64,000 nt of DNA from G942493215 sp942493215 (GTDB lineage Bacteria > Bacillota_I > Bacilli_A > RF39 > UBA660). The translations under genes were made by a program, and so were the position numbers. The stretch covers positions 1,302,001-1,366,000 of the forward strand of contig OW818670.1 of the NCBI GenBank assembly GCA_942493215.1, read 5' to 3'. Shown here piece by piece: positions 51,904 to 60,584 of this stretch. The notes under the pieces were generated by a model, which saw nothing but the letters and a program-made list of their open reading frames with translations, was not told where the DNA came from and made no database searches. The stretch's first letter is position 1. Each line of letters starts with the position of its first letter.

Positions 51904-53604
51904 TTAGCTTCCTGATATAACAGTGCGAAATGAAACATTGCCAAGAGCTTGACCACTACCCATCGAGAAATCGTATGCACCAGCAAATAAACCATCTGAA
52001 TCGCTACCACCACGATGAAACCATGATGACGTGTTATATAAAAAGTATGAGGTATCATTATACCAATTTTTTGTTTCTTTTGTTGCATCACCAGTTATGG
52101 CTCGATTATAAGCGGCTGCATCAGCATATGTTGTTCCATAATTATATTTATTAATATATTTAGCATCTAAGGCATCTAATTGACTCTGCGTAAATCCAGA
52201 TGAAGCAATACCAAGATTTGTATTTGATGCACTATTATATTGTGCACCCATAACATCCTCATTTCCTCCACCTGACATATCAAATATTCCAGTAATATTA
52301 CCGGTTGTACTTTGAGGATATGATGTTACCTTGCCATATTCAATTTCACAAGATGATGTATTGTTTGCATTACTAACACTTGCACCGCATCCAGTTTTAG
52401 GAGTACTATTGTTATTTAATCTTATTTCATCATTAATTCCGTATTTAGAACGTGATAAATAAGCAACTACACCCCATTCCGTATTTTTAATCATTCTTGA
52501 TTCATAATTAAGACCATAAGTCGATTTATCAGCATTATTGGTAATACTACCATCAGAATTCAATGTTCTATTTCCAAATTTTAAAGACGTCGAAAACTGG
52601 GTAACTACATTTTGATTTATTAAGCTGGAGATATTCGGTTTTATCGTTGGTGTTGCTGCACTACCTGTTGTTTCAAACTTTCCGACCCAAAGACCATTTA
52701 ATTCTTTATTATCAAAATTAAATGCTGGATGAATTATATAATTTGAAGTAGGAACCGTTTTTTCTTTAGAAATAAAATTAACTTTTATTTCGACTGCTGT
52801 AGATGAAGTTATAGTTTCATATTCATATCTTGGAATCCACACAAAATATGCTAATATCTTATCTTCAGGTATAGCATTGCCATTACTATAGTTACCTCTA
52901 ACATCACTACTTACTAAGACCATATTAGCCCATTGTTTATTATTATAATCATACCATTTACTAAAGATATTGGCTTTTCTTACTACTCCATTATTATCAA
53001 TAACTACTGGTACCATCCCGCTACTTAATACTGGATCGGCTCCATTTAATGAAGCATCAACATACAAATCAGCTGAACCATTAACTTTTAATGTTGCATA
53101 AGTATTATCAGTAAATTCAACAATTAAACGATAGTTATTAGTATCACTATCTGTTTTTATGCCCAAAATATAGTTTTTCATTCCTTCAGAAAAACCACTT
53201 ACAGGCGTATTATTAAGATAGGCTTTTAAATCACCTAAATCATCTTTAGTAAAAATAACTTTATTAATATTATCAGTACCACTATAATTATAAATATTTA
53301 ATCCTGAAAATAAATTAGTACAATAATTTGTTTCTGTAAAGTAAGAATCAGGACACATTGTTAAATCAATATACGAATTACCACCTAAATTAGCAACAAT
53401 ACTATCAAAACCATCACTTAATATGTAACGACGAATATTATTAGCTGCATATAAGGAATTTACGGTATTATATTTAAAAGACAGTTCATAGTTAGATCTG
53501 ATTTTTTGAAATTGGGTAAACATAAATAGTAAAACACCAATTACAAAAACGGATACAACCAGTGTTTCTACTAACATAAATCCCCGATTAAATATTTTTT
53601 TCAT
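51904..53604 (-). CDS. Giant pseudopilin with FISUMP domain, 566 aa
   Basis: Leader MKKIFNRG|FMLVETLVVSVFVIGVLL (position 1 Phe, Glu5). A pilin-like section of about 200 residues is followed by the same linker seen in the 42903 gene (WYDYNNKQWANMV, YFVWIPRYEYETI). The FISUMP domain then runs (GLWVGKFETTG, MIKNTEWGVVAYLSRSKYGI, GIFDMSGGGNEDVMG, FHRGGSDSDGLFAG, FRTVISG). It is therefore a paralogue of the 42903 protein with a diverged base. It sits 45 nt upstream of the Gly-rich pseudopilin, likely one operon, and divergent from the PilB ATPase gene. SD AAAGGGG. Confidence 0.84.
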   Translation of the reverse strand: MKKIFNRGFMLVETLVVSVFVIGVLLFMFTQFQKIRSNYELSFKYNTVNSLYAANNIRRYILSDGFDSIVANLGGNSYIDLTMCPDSYFTETNYCTNLFSGLNIYNYSGTDNINKVIFTKDDLGDLKAYLNNTPVSGFSEGMKNYILGIKTDSDTNNYRLIVEFTDNTYATLKVNGSADLYVDASLNGADPVLSSGMVPVVIDNNGVVRKANIFSKWYDYNNKQWANMVLVSSDVRGNYSNGNAIPEDKILAYFVWIPRYEYETITSSTAVEIKVNFISKEKTVPTSNYIIHPAFNFDNKELNGLWVGKFETTGSAATPTIKPNISSLINQNVVTQFSTSLKFGNRTLNSDGSITNNADKSTYGLNYESRMIKNTEWGVVAYLSRSKYGINDEIRLNNNSTPKTGCGASVSNANNTSSCEIEYGKVTSYPQSTTGNITGIFDMSGGGNEDVMGAQYNSASNTNLGIASSGFTQSQLDALDAKYINKYNYGTTYADAAAYNRAITGDATKETKNWYNDTSYFLYNTSSWFHRGGSDSDGLFAGAYDFSMGSGQALGNVSFRTVISGS

Positions 53605-53703
53605 AAAATTAACCCCTTTTATGTTGAATTTAGCTTAAATATATTATATAATAAATTTATGATAAATGCTAGTGCATTTTAAAAGAATAAAAGGGGAATA
53701 CTT

Positions 53704-55035
53704 ATGATAAGAAAATATGACTTCGATCGAATGCCTATAGTCGATATTGTTAATGCCATAATGGTAGATGCAGCAAAACGTGGAGCTAGTGATATTCACT
53801 TTGATCCACAAGATGAACTTTTAAAAGTAAGAATTCGTATAGATGGTGTATTAATGGATTATTCTGAAGTTCCTAATATTTCGAAACGTAATCTTATCAC
53901 TCGTATAAAAATTTTAGCTGGTATGAATATTACTGAATCACGTTTACCACAAGATGGAGCCATAAAACAAACTCTAGAAAACATTTCTATGGATATGCGT
54001 GTTTCCAGCTTGCCTACTAATCTAGGTGAAAAGATTGTTATTCGTATTCTTGACTACTCTATGAGTTTAAGTGGTCTAGAACATTTAGGATTTAGTGAAA
54101 CAAATTACCATAAAGTATTAGAGATGATTAGTGCTCCTAACGGTATTATTTTAGTAACCGGTGCAACTGGTTCAGGTAAATCAACGACTGTATACTCTAT
54201 TCTTCAAAGATTAAATCGTGAAGAAACAAATATTATAACGGTTGAGGATCCTATCGAAATGGAAATAGCTGGTGTTAACCAAGTTCAAATAAATACTGAT
54301 ATTGGTTTAACCTTTGCAACAACCTTACGTTCTATTTTACGTCAGGACCCTAATATCATTATGATCGGGGAAATTCGTGATAATGAAACAGCAAAAATTG
54401 CCGTTCGTGCTTCTATTACTGGACATTTAGTTTTATCAACACTACATACCAATGATACCTTAACATCTATTGAAAGATTATTAGATATGGAAGTTGAACG
54501 TTACTTGCTTGCTAGTTCATTAACAGGTATAATATCACAAAAATTAGCTCGTCGGTTATGTACTAAATGTCGTTCAAAACGGCCTACTACTGATTATGAG
54601 AAAAATCTATTTCATTCTATTTTAAATAGAGATGTACCAGAGATATTCTCTAGTGTTGGTTGTGAAGAATGTGGCAACGGTTATAAAGGTCGTATTGCAA
54701 TTCATGAAGTACTATTAATTAATGATCAAATAAGAGAAGCAATCAGTAATAACGTTAATAAAGAAGTACTTAGAAAAATGGTTGAAAATACTGATTATGT
54801 TACCCTCCTCCAAGATGGATTAGAAAAAGTTATTAATGGTTCCACTACAGTTGAAGAAATTCTTAAATTAGTAATGCTTGAAAGCGAAGATGCGGAAATT
54901 GAAGCTGAAATGATGAAAGACCGTGAAAAGCTAGAAGAAGATAAAGATAAACCTTCAACATATATATTTAATGAGGAAAATAATAATCCTGTCGGGCAAA
55001 AACCAACTATTACTACTCCACCACTCAACGATTAA
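53704..55035 (+). CDS. Type IV pilus/ComG assembly ATPase (PilB/ComGA family)
   Basis: 443 aa. GspE/PilB core: N2 domain (IVNAIMVDAAKRGASDIHFD), Walker A GATGSGKSTT at about residues 153-162, Asp box IITVEDPIEM, Walker B IIMIGEIRDNETA, His box GHLVLSTLHTNDT and a zinc-binding four-Cys loop (LCTKCRSKRP, GCEECGNGYKG). The N-terminal GspE N1 domain is missing, as in ComGA. It should power pseudopilus assembly. It starts the pilus module and is divergent from the pseudopilin genes. A terminator shared with the prepilin peptidase follows. SD AAAGGGGAA. Confidence 0.93.
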   Translation: MIRKYDFDRMPIVDIVNAIMVDAAKRGASDIHFDPQDELLKVRIRIDGVLMDYSEVPNISKRNLITRIKILAGMNITESRLPQDGAIKQTLENISMDMRVSSLPTNLGEKIVIRILDYSMSLSGLEHLGFSETNYHKVLEMISAPNGIILVTGATGSGKSTTVYSILQRLNREETNIITVEDPIEMEIAGVNQVQINTDIGLTFATTLRSILRQDPNIIMIGEIRDNETAKIAVRASITGHLVLSTLHTNDTLTSIERLLDMEVERYLLASSLTGIISQKLARRLCTKCRSKRPTTDYEKNLFHSILNRDVPEIFSSVGCEECGNGYKGRIAIHEVLLINDQIREAISNNVNKEVLRKMVENTDYVTLLQDGLEKVINGSTTVEEILKLVMLESEDAEIEAEMMKDREKLEEDKDKPSTYIFNEENNNPVGQKPTITTPPLND

Positions 55036-55067
55036 AAAAATAAGTTCAATAATGAACTTATTTTTTT
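55034..55067. terminator. Bidirectional terminator between PilB and prepilin peptidase genes
   Basis: AAATAAGTTCA/TGAACTTATTT stem with long flanking A- and T-runs. Confidence 0.88.
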
Positions 55068-55827
55068 ATGAAATATAATTAATAATATCCATAAAATGGA
55101 TCTGGGATAATAAAATTATTATACTAGCTATACCTAAGAAAGGTCCAAAAGGAATAATATGTTCCTTTTTTTTCAGCATAATGATAAATGCTATAGGTAA
55201 CCCAATAATAGAAGCTAAAAAAATATTAATTATAGCTAATTGATAACCCAAAATCATTCCAATAATAAACATTAATTTAATATCGCCACCACCCATTGAT
55301 TCCTTCTTAAATAAAAAATCACCGGTTAGTTTGAGTAAATACATAATGATAAAAGCAACTGCCCCTTCTGCTAGCATAAATAGGCCTGTTTTAATACCTT
55401 CGGATATAATAATCACTATCCATAATAATGACCCAAAAACAATTAATATTTCATCAGGTATAATAAGATATAGATAATCACTAATAATTATTATAAGAAT
55501 CATTGAAATAAATAATAGACTAATTAATAATTGCCATGAAAAGCCAAAAATTAAGTATGATAAAGCAAATAGGCAACCAGTTGCACATTCAAATAAAGGA
55601 TAAAAGCCTGATATTTTGGTATGACAATTACGACATTTCCCTTTTTGAAAAATAAAAGATAAAATAGGAATTAATTCCCATGGCGATAATTTATGATTAC
55701 ATTTTGGACAATGGGATGCGGGGCGGATTAACGATTCATGTTTAGGTAAACGATAACCCACCACATTATAAAATGACCCAAAAACACAACCAAAGACAAA
55801 GAACACAACTATATAATATATTTCCAT
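55066..55827 (-). CDS. Prepilin peptidase (PilD/ComC family)
   Basis: 253 aa, typical. The N-terminal methylase-like domain has two CxxC pairs (HCPKCNHKLSPWE, CRNCHTKISGFY). The peptidase A24 part has its catalytic aspartates in ILIIIISDYLYLIIPDEI and MGGGDIKLMFIIGM, with about eight membrane helices. It cleaves leader peptides before the Phe of pseudopilins such as the four in this window. It is 10 nt after the PilC-type gene and presumably co-transcribed. Confidence 0.93.
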   Translation of the reverse strand: MEIYYIVVFFVFGCVFGSFYNVVGYRLPKHESLIRPASHCPKCNHKLSPWELIPILSFIFQKGKCRNCHTKISGFYPLFECATGCLFALSYLIFGFSWQLLISLLFISMILIIIISDYLYLIIPDEILIVFGSLLWIVIIISEGIKTGLFMLAEGAVAFIIMYLLKLTGDFLFKKESMGGGDIKLMFIIGMILGYQLAIINIFLASIIGLPIAFIIMLKKKEHIIPFGPFLGIASIIILLSQIHFMDIINYIS

Positions 55828-55836
55828 ATAACACCT

Positions 55837-58332
55837 CTAATAATTACCATAACTTCCTATTGAAGAATACATATTAAACATCGGGATAATAACAGCCATG
55901 ATAATTACGCCAACAATTGCTGTTAAAAAGACAATAAGAACGGGTTCAATAAGAGCTTTTAATCTTGATACCGAATTTCGATGCAATTCTTGATAATAAT
56001 CAGAAACTTTACCCATCATTTCTGGTAATTGTCCTGTTTTTTCACCTGTAACTAACATCTCATAAGCCGGAATAGGAAAAGCCCAAGAATTTTCAAATGA
56101 TAATGAAATACGTTCACCACGATTTAAGTTCTCAATGGTTTTAGCAATCAATACTTTATATATTTCATTATTAGTAACACGATTTAAGATATCCATACTA
56201 TCTGTTATAAAAACATTATGTGATAATAATGATGAAAATGTTTTAGTAAACATTGTTACTTCATTATAAATCATAATATTTCCCATAACTGGAAAATGCA
56301 TACCCATCCATTGAAACATATACCTAAATAATTTTACATTAGTATATAAGAATCTTAATAATAATATAAATGCTACCATTCCTATACCTAAATATATAAT
56401 ATTATCTTGCATAAAAGCACTAACTTTTGTAATAAAGACGGTGAATGCCGGAATAGATGCATTATCCATTGTTTTATAAATATCTACAAATTTAGGAACA
56501 ACATAAACCATTATAAAGCTCAATACACCAACCGCCATTATTAAGACAATCGTTGGATACGTAAGAGCCGAGATCATTTGTTTTCTTGTTTGCTCTGTTT
56601 CGGTATAGTATTCAACCATATCATCTAATGTTTCGGGTAACTCACCAGTCATTTCCGCTGTTTTAACCATATTAATCAATAATCTTGGGAAAGCATTACC
56701 TTGTTTAGTTAAAGCAATACTGAAATTTTCACCCATTGTTAAATCATAAATGATTATCTTAAAAATTAAAGAATATTTGCCTTTTTGATATTGTTTTTCT
56801 AATATTTTTAAAGATTCAACTAAAGGTAACCCGGCCTTTATATAAGTTGATAATTGTGTTAGCATAAATATCAAGTCGGATGTCTTAATCTTACGATGAG
56901 CCATAGAAGAACCCTTATGTAATGTTCTAATAGCAAGGGAAGTCTTTATACTATATACTTCATATCCTTCACTAATTAAAAAAGAATGGACTTCAACAAT
57001 AGAAAAAGCATCAAAATAACCTTTTATAACCCTTCCAGTACTAATATCACGAACAATATATTCGTATAATATTTTGTCTTTACTCTTTATGGCATCAATA
57101 CCTTCATAATCAATAACCATTTGCCGTTCTGGTATTTTGCTTTCAGTTGCAAAAGCCTGAGCAATTGGTGAAAAACGAGCTTCTTCTTTTAAACGTTGTT
57201 TAATACGTTCTGGTATTTTATTAATCGCTTCAATCCAACGTTTAATTTTTGTTTCAAATGTTTCCTTTTCAACTTTAGCAAATACGACACTACGATCACG
57301 CTTTTCACGTTCACGCTGTCTGGCACGTTCCTCACGCGTTTTTATTTGTTCATAACGTAATTTATCAAGCTCTTTTTTCTCTAAGAACCTTTGAACAGCT
57401 TTTTCTTCTTGCTTTATTTTAGAAGCCCGCATCTGCTTAACAATAAAGTTTTGTAATGGTCCACTAATAAAGTTGAATATCATTCTTAATGGTAACATAA
57501 CACCTAGAAAGGCATATCTAATAAAACGATATAGAAGATAGAAGACAAATCCTATTCCCAAGAAGAAATACTTAACAAAATGATATAAGCCAGTTGAAGT
57601 AGATAAGAATATTTTTGGTTGATATTTCTTTCTAACTTTAGGTTGCATTTTAATATAATTAATTTGAGGATGGTGTTGTTTATTTCTATTATATTTAGTT
57701 ACCTTCTTTTTCTTTTTATTGCTTATCTTTTTAACAGGAACAGTAACTTTTTTAGCCGCTATAGCGTGTTTCTTATGTTTAATCTTATTAGTTTCCATTG
57801 CTTTTTTTAATGGTCTAAAAATTAAACCAAATACTTTTTGTAAGCCAAGATAGAAGTATTTACATAATAAAACGATACCATGAATAATAAGACGAAATAA
57901 GTAAATTATTGTGTATTTAAAAATAAAATAAACACCTAAACATATGTAGGTAAATAATTTACTTAAATAGTGGAATACAAATGAACATCCCTTTGCTATA
58001 TATTTAAATAAATAAGCAAGAACTTTCCCAATATAATGAAAAAATACATATATACCCTTGCATCCATAAAGAAATATTTTCATAATAAAATCGAGTATCG
58101 TATGAATACCACGATAAAAATAGCTACTTAAAAACAATACAGTATGACCTAATGCATATACTATAAAGTGTAAACCCTTTAAACTATTAGTAAGTAAAAC
58201 TTTGTAAATAATCCACACAAAAAAACAAGTACCAATACTAGCATACTTCAAAAGTATTATTGGTGTTTTGATAATATAAAACAACGTTTTGTACATAAAA
58301 ATAAATGGCAACCAGATTGCTCGTTTATTCAT
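55837..58332 (-). CDS. PilC/ComGB-type platform protein with a long N-terminal extension, 831 aa
   Basis: The last ~350 residues are a normal T2SSF/PilC platform: domain 1 SDLIFMLTQLSTYIKAGLPL (from about 482), then the helix YPTIVLIMAVGVLSFIMVYV, and domain 2 NEVTMFTKTFSSLLSHNVFI to SVSRLKALIEPVLIVFLTAI. The first ~250 residues are unusual: repeated aromatic/Gly amphipathic helices of the type FKYIAKGCSFVFHYLSKLFT, then a long Lys/Arg-rich linker (HKKHAIAAKKVTVPVKK, REKRDRSVVFAKVEKETFE) up to about 480. Most PilC proteins are near 400 residues. The extension could be a membrane scaffold; this is inference. SD GGGTGGTG. Confidence 0.87.
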   Translation of the reverse strand: MNKRAIWLPFIFMYKTLFYIIKTPIILLKYASIGTCFFVWIIYKVLLTNSLKGLHFIVYALGHTVLFLSSYFYRGIHTILDFIMKIFLYGCKGIYVFFHYIGKVLAYLFKYIAKGCSFVFHYLSKLFTYICLGVYFIFKYTIIYLFRLIIHGIVLLCKYFYLGLQKVFGLIFRPLKKAMETNKIKHKKHAIAAKKVTVPVKKISNKKKKKVTKYNRNKQHHPQINYIKMQPKVRKKYQPKIFLSTSTGLYHFVKYFFLGIGFVFYLLYRFIRYAFLGVMLPLRMIFNFISGPLQNFIVKQMRASKIKQEEKAVQRFLEKKELDKLRYEQIKTREERARQREREKRDRSVVFAKVEKETFETKIKRWIEAINKIPERIKQRLKEEARFSPIAQAFATESKIPERQMVIDYEGIDAIKSKDKILYEYIVRDISTGRVIKGYFDAFSIVEVHSFLISEGYEVYSIKTSLAIRTLHKGSSMAHRKIKTSDLIFMLTQLSTYIKAGLPLVESLKILEKQYQKGKYSLIFKIIIYDLTMGENFSIALTKQGNAFPRLLINMVKTAEMTGELPETLDDMVEYYTETEQTRKQMISALTYPTIVLIMAVGVLSFIMVYVVPKFVDIYKTMDNASIPAFTVFITKVSAFMQDNIIYLGIGMVAFILLLRFLYTNVKLFRYMFQWMGMHFPVMGNIMIYNEVTMFTKTFSSLLSHNVFITDSMDILNRVTNNEIYKVLIAKTIENLNRGERISLSFENSWAFPIPAYEMLVTGEKTGQLPEMMGKVSDYYQELHRNSVSRLKALIEPVLIVFLTAIVGVIIMAVIIPMFNMYSSIGSYGNY

Positions 58333-58479
58333 AACAAAACACCACCCTGTCTTTTTATTCTTCTATACTATAAATATTGTAACATAAAATTGTTTATTGT
58401 AAAACATTTTTTTCAATAATTAAGGAAAATTATCACTTTTTGTGAAATAACATATAATAGTAACGAGAGGACGTGTGAT

Positions 58480-58869
58480 ATGAATTACTACAATCCTTAT
58501 TATAACTTTCCATACAGTACAATGTCTGGCGCTAATACCGGATTATTTAGTCGTTTGTTAGGAGGAGTAAAAGGCCTTAATTGGGGCAGTATGTTTACTA
58601 ATGTTCAAAAAACCTTAAATTTAGTAAATCAAGCTATCCCCGTTGTTAAGCAAGCAAGCCCAATGTTCAAAAATGCTAAAACAATGTTTCATTTAATGAG
58701 TGAATTTAATAAAGGTGATATAAATACACCAACTAAAAGTAATACCGAAAATAAAAAGGAAGATAGACATGAAGATAAAAAAAAGGCTTCAGTAAGTTCT
58801 ACTACTGAAACCACTACTAAAAAAATGGAACCAATTAATATTTCAAACGGACCGACTTTTTTTCTTTAA
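58480..58869 (+). CDS. yqfQ: YqfQ/VrrA-like protein, 129 aa
   Basis: After a Tyr/Asn/Pro-rich start, the core GLFSRLLGGVKGLNWGSM and FTNVQKTLNLVNQAIPVVKQ matches the Bacillus YqfQ (VrrA-like) pattern of a GLFSRLLGG segment, NVQKAL, and IP-VKQ-GP-NAKTMFHLMS. The tail is charged and disordered. YqfQ is linked to sporulation in Bacillus; function is poorly known. Its neighbourhood (trmK-rpoD-dnaG) is also where yqfQ lies in Bacillus. SD GAGAGGA before ATG 58480; the 3' end overlaps trmK by 27 nt convergently. Confidence 0.72.
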   Translation: MNYYNPYYNFPYSTMSGANTGLFSRLLGGVKGLNWGSMFTNVQKTLNLVNQAIPVVKQASPMFKNAKTMFHLMSEFNKGDINTPTKSNTENKKEDRHEDKKKASVSSTTETTTKKMEPINISNGPTFFL

Positions 58870-59493
58870 GAAAAGAGTCTTTTTTTTAACTACTAATTTA
58901 CGAATAAAATTTTGTTTAGGAATCATTTTTTCTAAATTAAGATAATAATTATAGACATAATCAAGATATTCTTTATTGTTTTTTAAATATGGTCCTAACC
59001 AATAATCAAGATAATGATAAGACTGTTTTCCTTTTTGAAAAGCCATTACTATATATTTTTTATGATGTTCACATATAAACTCTTCTTTAGTAATTATATA
59101 TCCCCTATTATGTAACCATTTACGTAATTCATAATGCTCATTATTAGATTGAATAATTATTTTATCTATTTTTGCAATATATGGCTTTAATATTTTTATA
59201 ATATTTCGACAACCTAAACCAGCAATTATAATTACATCCGTTGGTTGTATTTTGATACCATTTAAACCATCATTTAAATATAGACTAATCTGTTTATCTA
59301 AATGAGCTTTTTTAACATTAATAATAGCTTGTTTTAAAGCACCATCATTAATATCAATAGCTAAAGAAGTATCTACTATCTTATTAGCAATTACATATAT
59401 ATCTAATAAGGCATGATCACAACCAACATCAATTATTCTTTCACATTGAGGTATCATACTAATAATTGTAAGTAGACGTTTAGAAATGGTCAT
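58843..59493 (-). CDS. trmK: tRNA (adenine-22-N1)-methyltransferase TrmK
   Basis: 216 aa Rossmann methyltransferase. SAM motif IIDVGCDHALLDIYVIANKI, the Asp-containing SLAIDINDGALKQAI, and the TrmK signature IIAGLGCRNIIKILKPYI with QSNNEHYELRKWLHNRGYII. It methylates A22 in tRNAs. Its ATG shares one base with the rpoD stop, so it is coupled in the dnaG-rpoD-trmK operon seen in Bacillus. Confidence 0.93.
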   Translation of the reverse strand: MTISKRLLTIISMIPQCERIIDVGCDHALLDIYVIANKIVDTSLAIDINDGALKQAIINVKKAHLDKQISLYLNDGLNGIKIQPTDVIIIAGLGCRNIIKILKPYIAKIDKIIIQSNNEHYELRKWLHNRGYIITKEEFICEHHKKYIVMAFQKGKQSYHYLDYWLGPYLKNNKEYLDYVYNYYLNLEKMIPKQNFIRKLVVKKKTLFLKKKSRSV

Positions 59494-60584
59494 TAGTCAC
59501 CCATATAATCTTTTAACTTACGTGAACGTGATGGATGACGAAGCTTTCTTAATGCTTTAGCTTCAATCTGTCTTATTCTTTCTCTTGTTACACCAAACAT
59601 TTGGCCAACTTCTTCTAAAGTACGTGATTTACCATCTTCAAGACCAAAACGTAATCTTATAACTTTTTCTTCTCTTTCAGTAAGAGTAAGTAAAACATCA
59701 GATATTTCATCTTTTAGCATTTCGTTAGTAGCATACTCTTCCGGACTAACATTACGTTCATCTTTAATAAAATCGCCTAAATGTGAATCATCTTCTTCAC
59801 CAATTGGTGTTTCTAAACTAACTGGTTCTTGAGATATTTTATATATTTCACGAACTTTATCAATCGACATATTCATTTTTTTAGCTAATTCATCTTCTGA
59901 TGGTTCACGATTAAGTTCAAGTGTTAATTGCCTTTGAATACGGGCTAATTTATTAATTGTTTCAACCATATGGACAGGCACCCGAATGGTTCTAGCTTGG
60001 TCAGCTATAGCTCTAGTAATAGCTTGTCTAATCCACCAAGTCGCATAAGTAGAGAACTTATATCCTTTACTAACGTCAAACTTTTCGACAGCTTTCATAA
60101 GACCAATATTACCCTCTTGAATTAAATCTAGAAATAACATTCCTCGACCAACATATCGTTTAGCAATACTAACAACTAAACGTAAATTAGCTTCAGCTAG
60201 AATTGTTTTCGCTACATTATCACCGGCAATAATCCGATCAGCAAGCGATAATTCCTCATCCATTGTAAGAAGTTTAATCTGACCAATTTCTTTTAAGTAC
60301 ATTCTAACTGGATCATTTATGGTTAAATCTTTAGTTAATAAATCATCATCTAAAAGAATTTTATCAATAGCGCCACCTTTGCCACTATCACTACTCTCTT
60401 CTTCCGATACAACCGCAATATTATTTTCATTAAATAAATTATATAATTCGTCTAATGAATCACTATCTAAATCTAATCCTTTTAAGCTTGTTGCTAATTC
60501 CTCATATGTAATAAAACCTTTTTCTTTACCCTTTTTTACTAATTCTAATTTTCTGGCATCAAATGTTTTTATTTCATTAATCAT
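59493..60584 (-). CDS. rpoD: Primary RNA polymerase sigma factor RpoD (SigA)
   Basis: 363 aa, SigA size. Region 1.2 (DPVRMYLKEIGQIKLLTMDE), region 2 (AKRYVGRGMLFLDLIQEGNI, YKFSTYATWWIRQAITRAIA), region 3 (PVHMVETINKLARIQRQLTL) and region 4 (REEKVIRLRFGLEDGKSRTL, GVTRERIRQIEAKALRKLRH). The short region 1.1 matches the Firmicute form. It overlaps dnaG by 8 nt, the classic macromolecular synthesis operon. Confidence 0.97.
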   Translation of the reverse strand: MINEIKTFDARKLELVKKGKEKGFITYEELATSLKGLDLDSDSLDELYNLFNENNIAVVSEEESSDSGKGGAIDKILLDDDLLTKDLTINDPVRMYLKEIGQIKLLTMDEELSLADRIIAGDNVAKTILAEANLRLVVSIAKRYVGRGMLFLDLIQEGNIGLMKAVEKFDVSKGYKFSTYATWWIRQAITRAIADQARTIRVPVHMVETINKLARIQRQLTLELNREPSEDELAKKMNMSIDKVREIYKISQEPVSLETPIGEEDDSHLGDFIKDERNVSPEEYATNEMLKDEISDVLLTLTEREEKVIRLRFGLEDGKSRTLEEVGQMFGVTRERIRQIEAKALRKLRHPSRSRKLKDYMGD

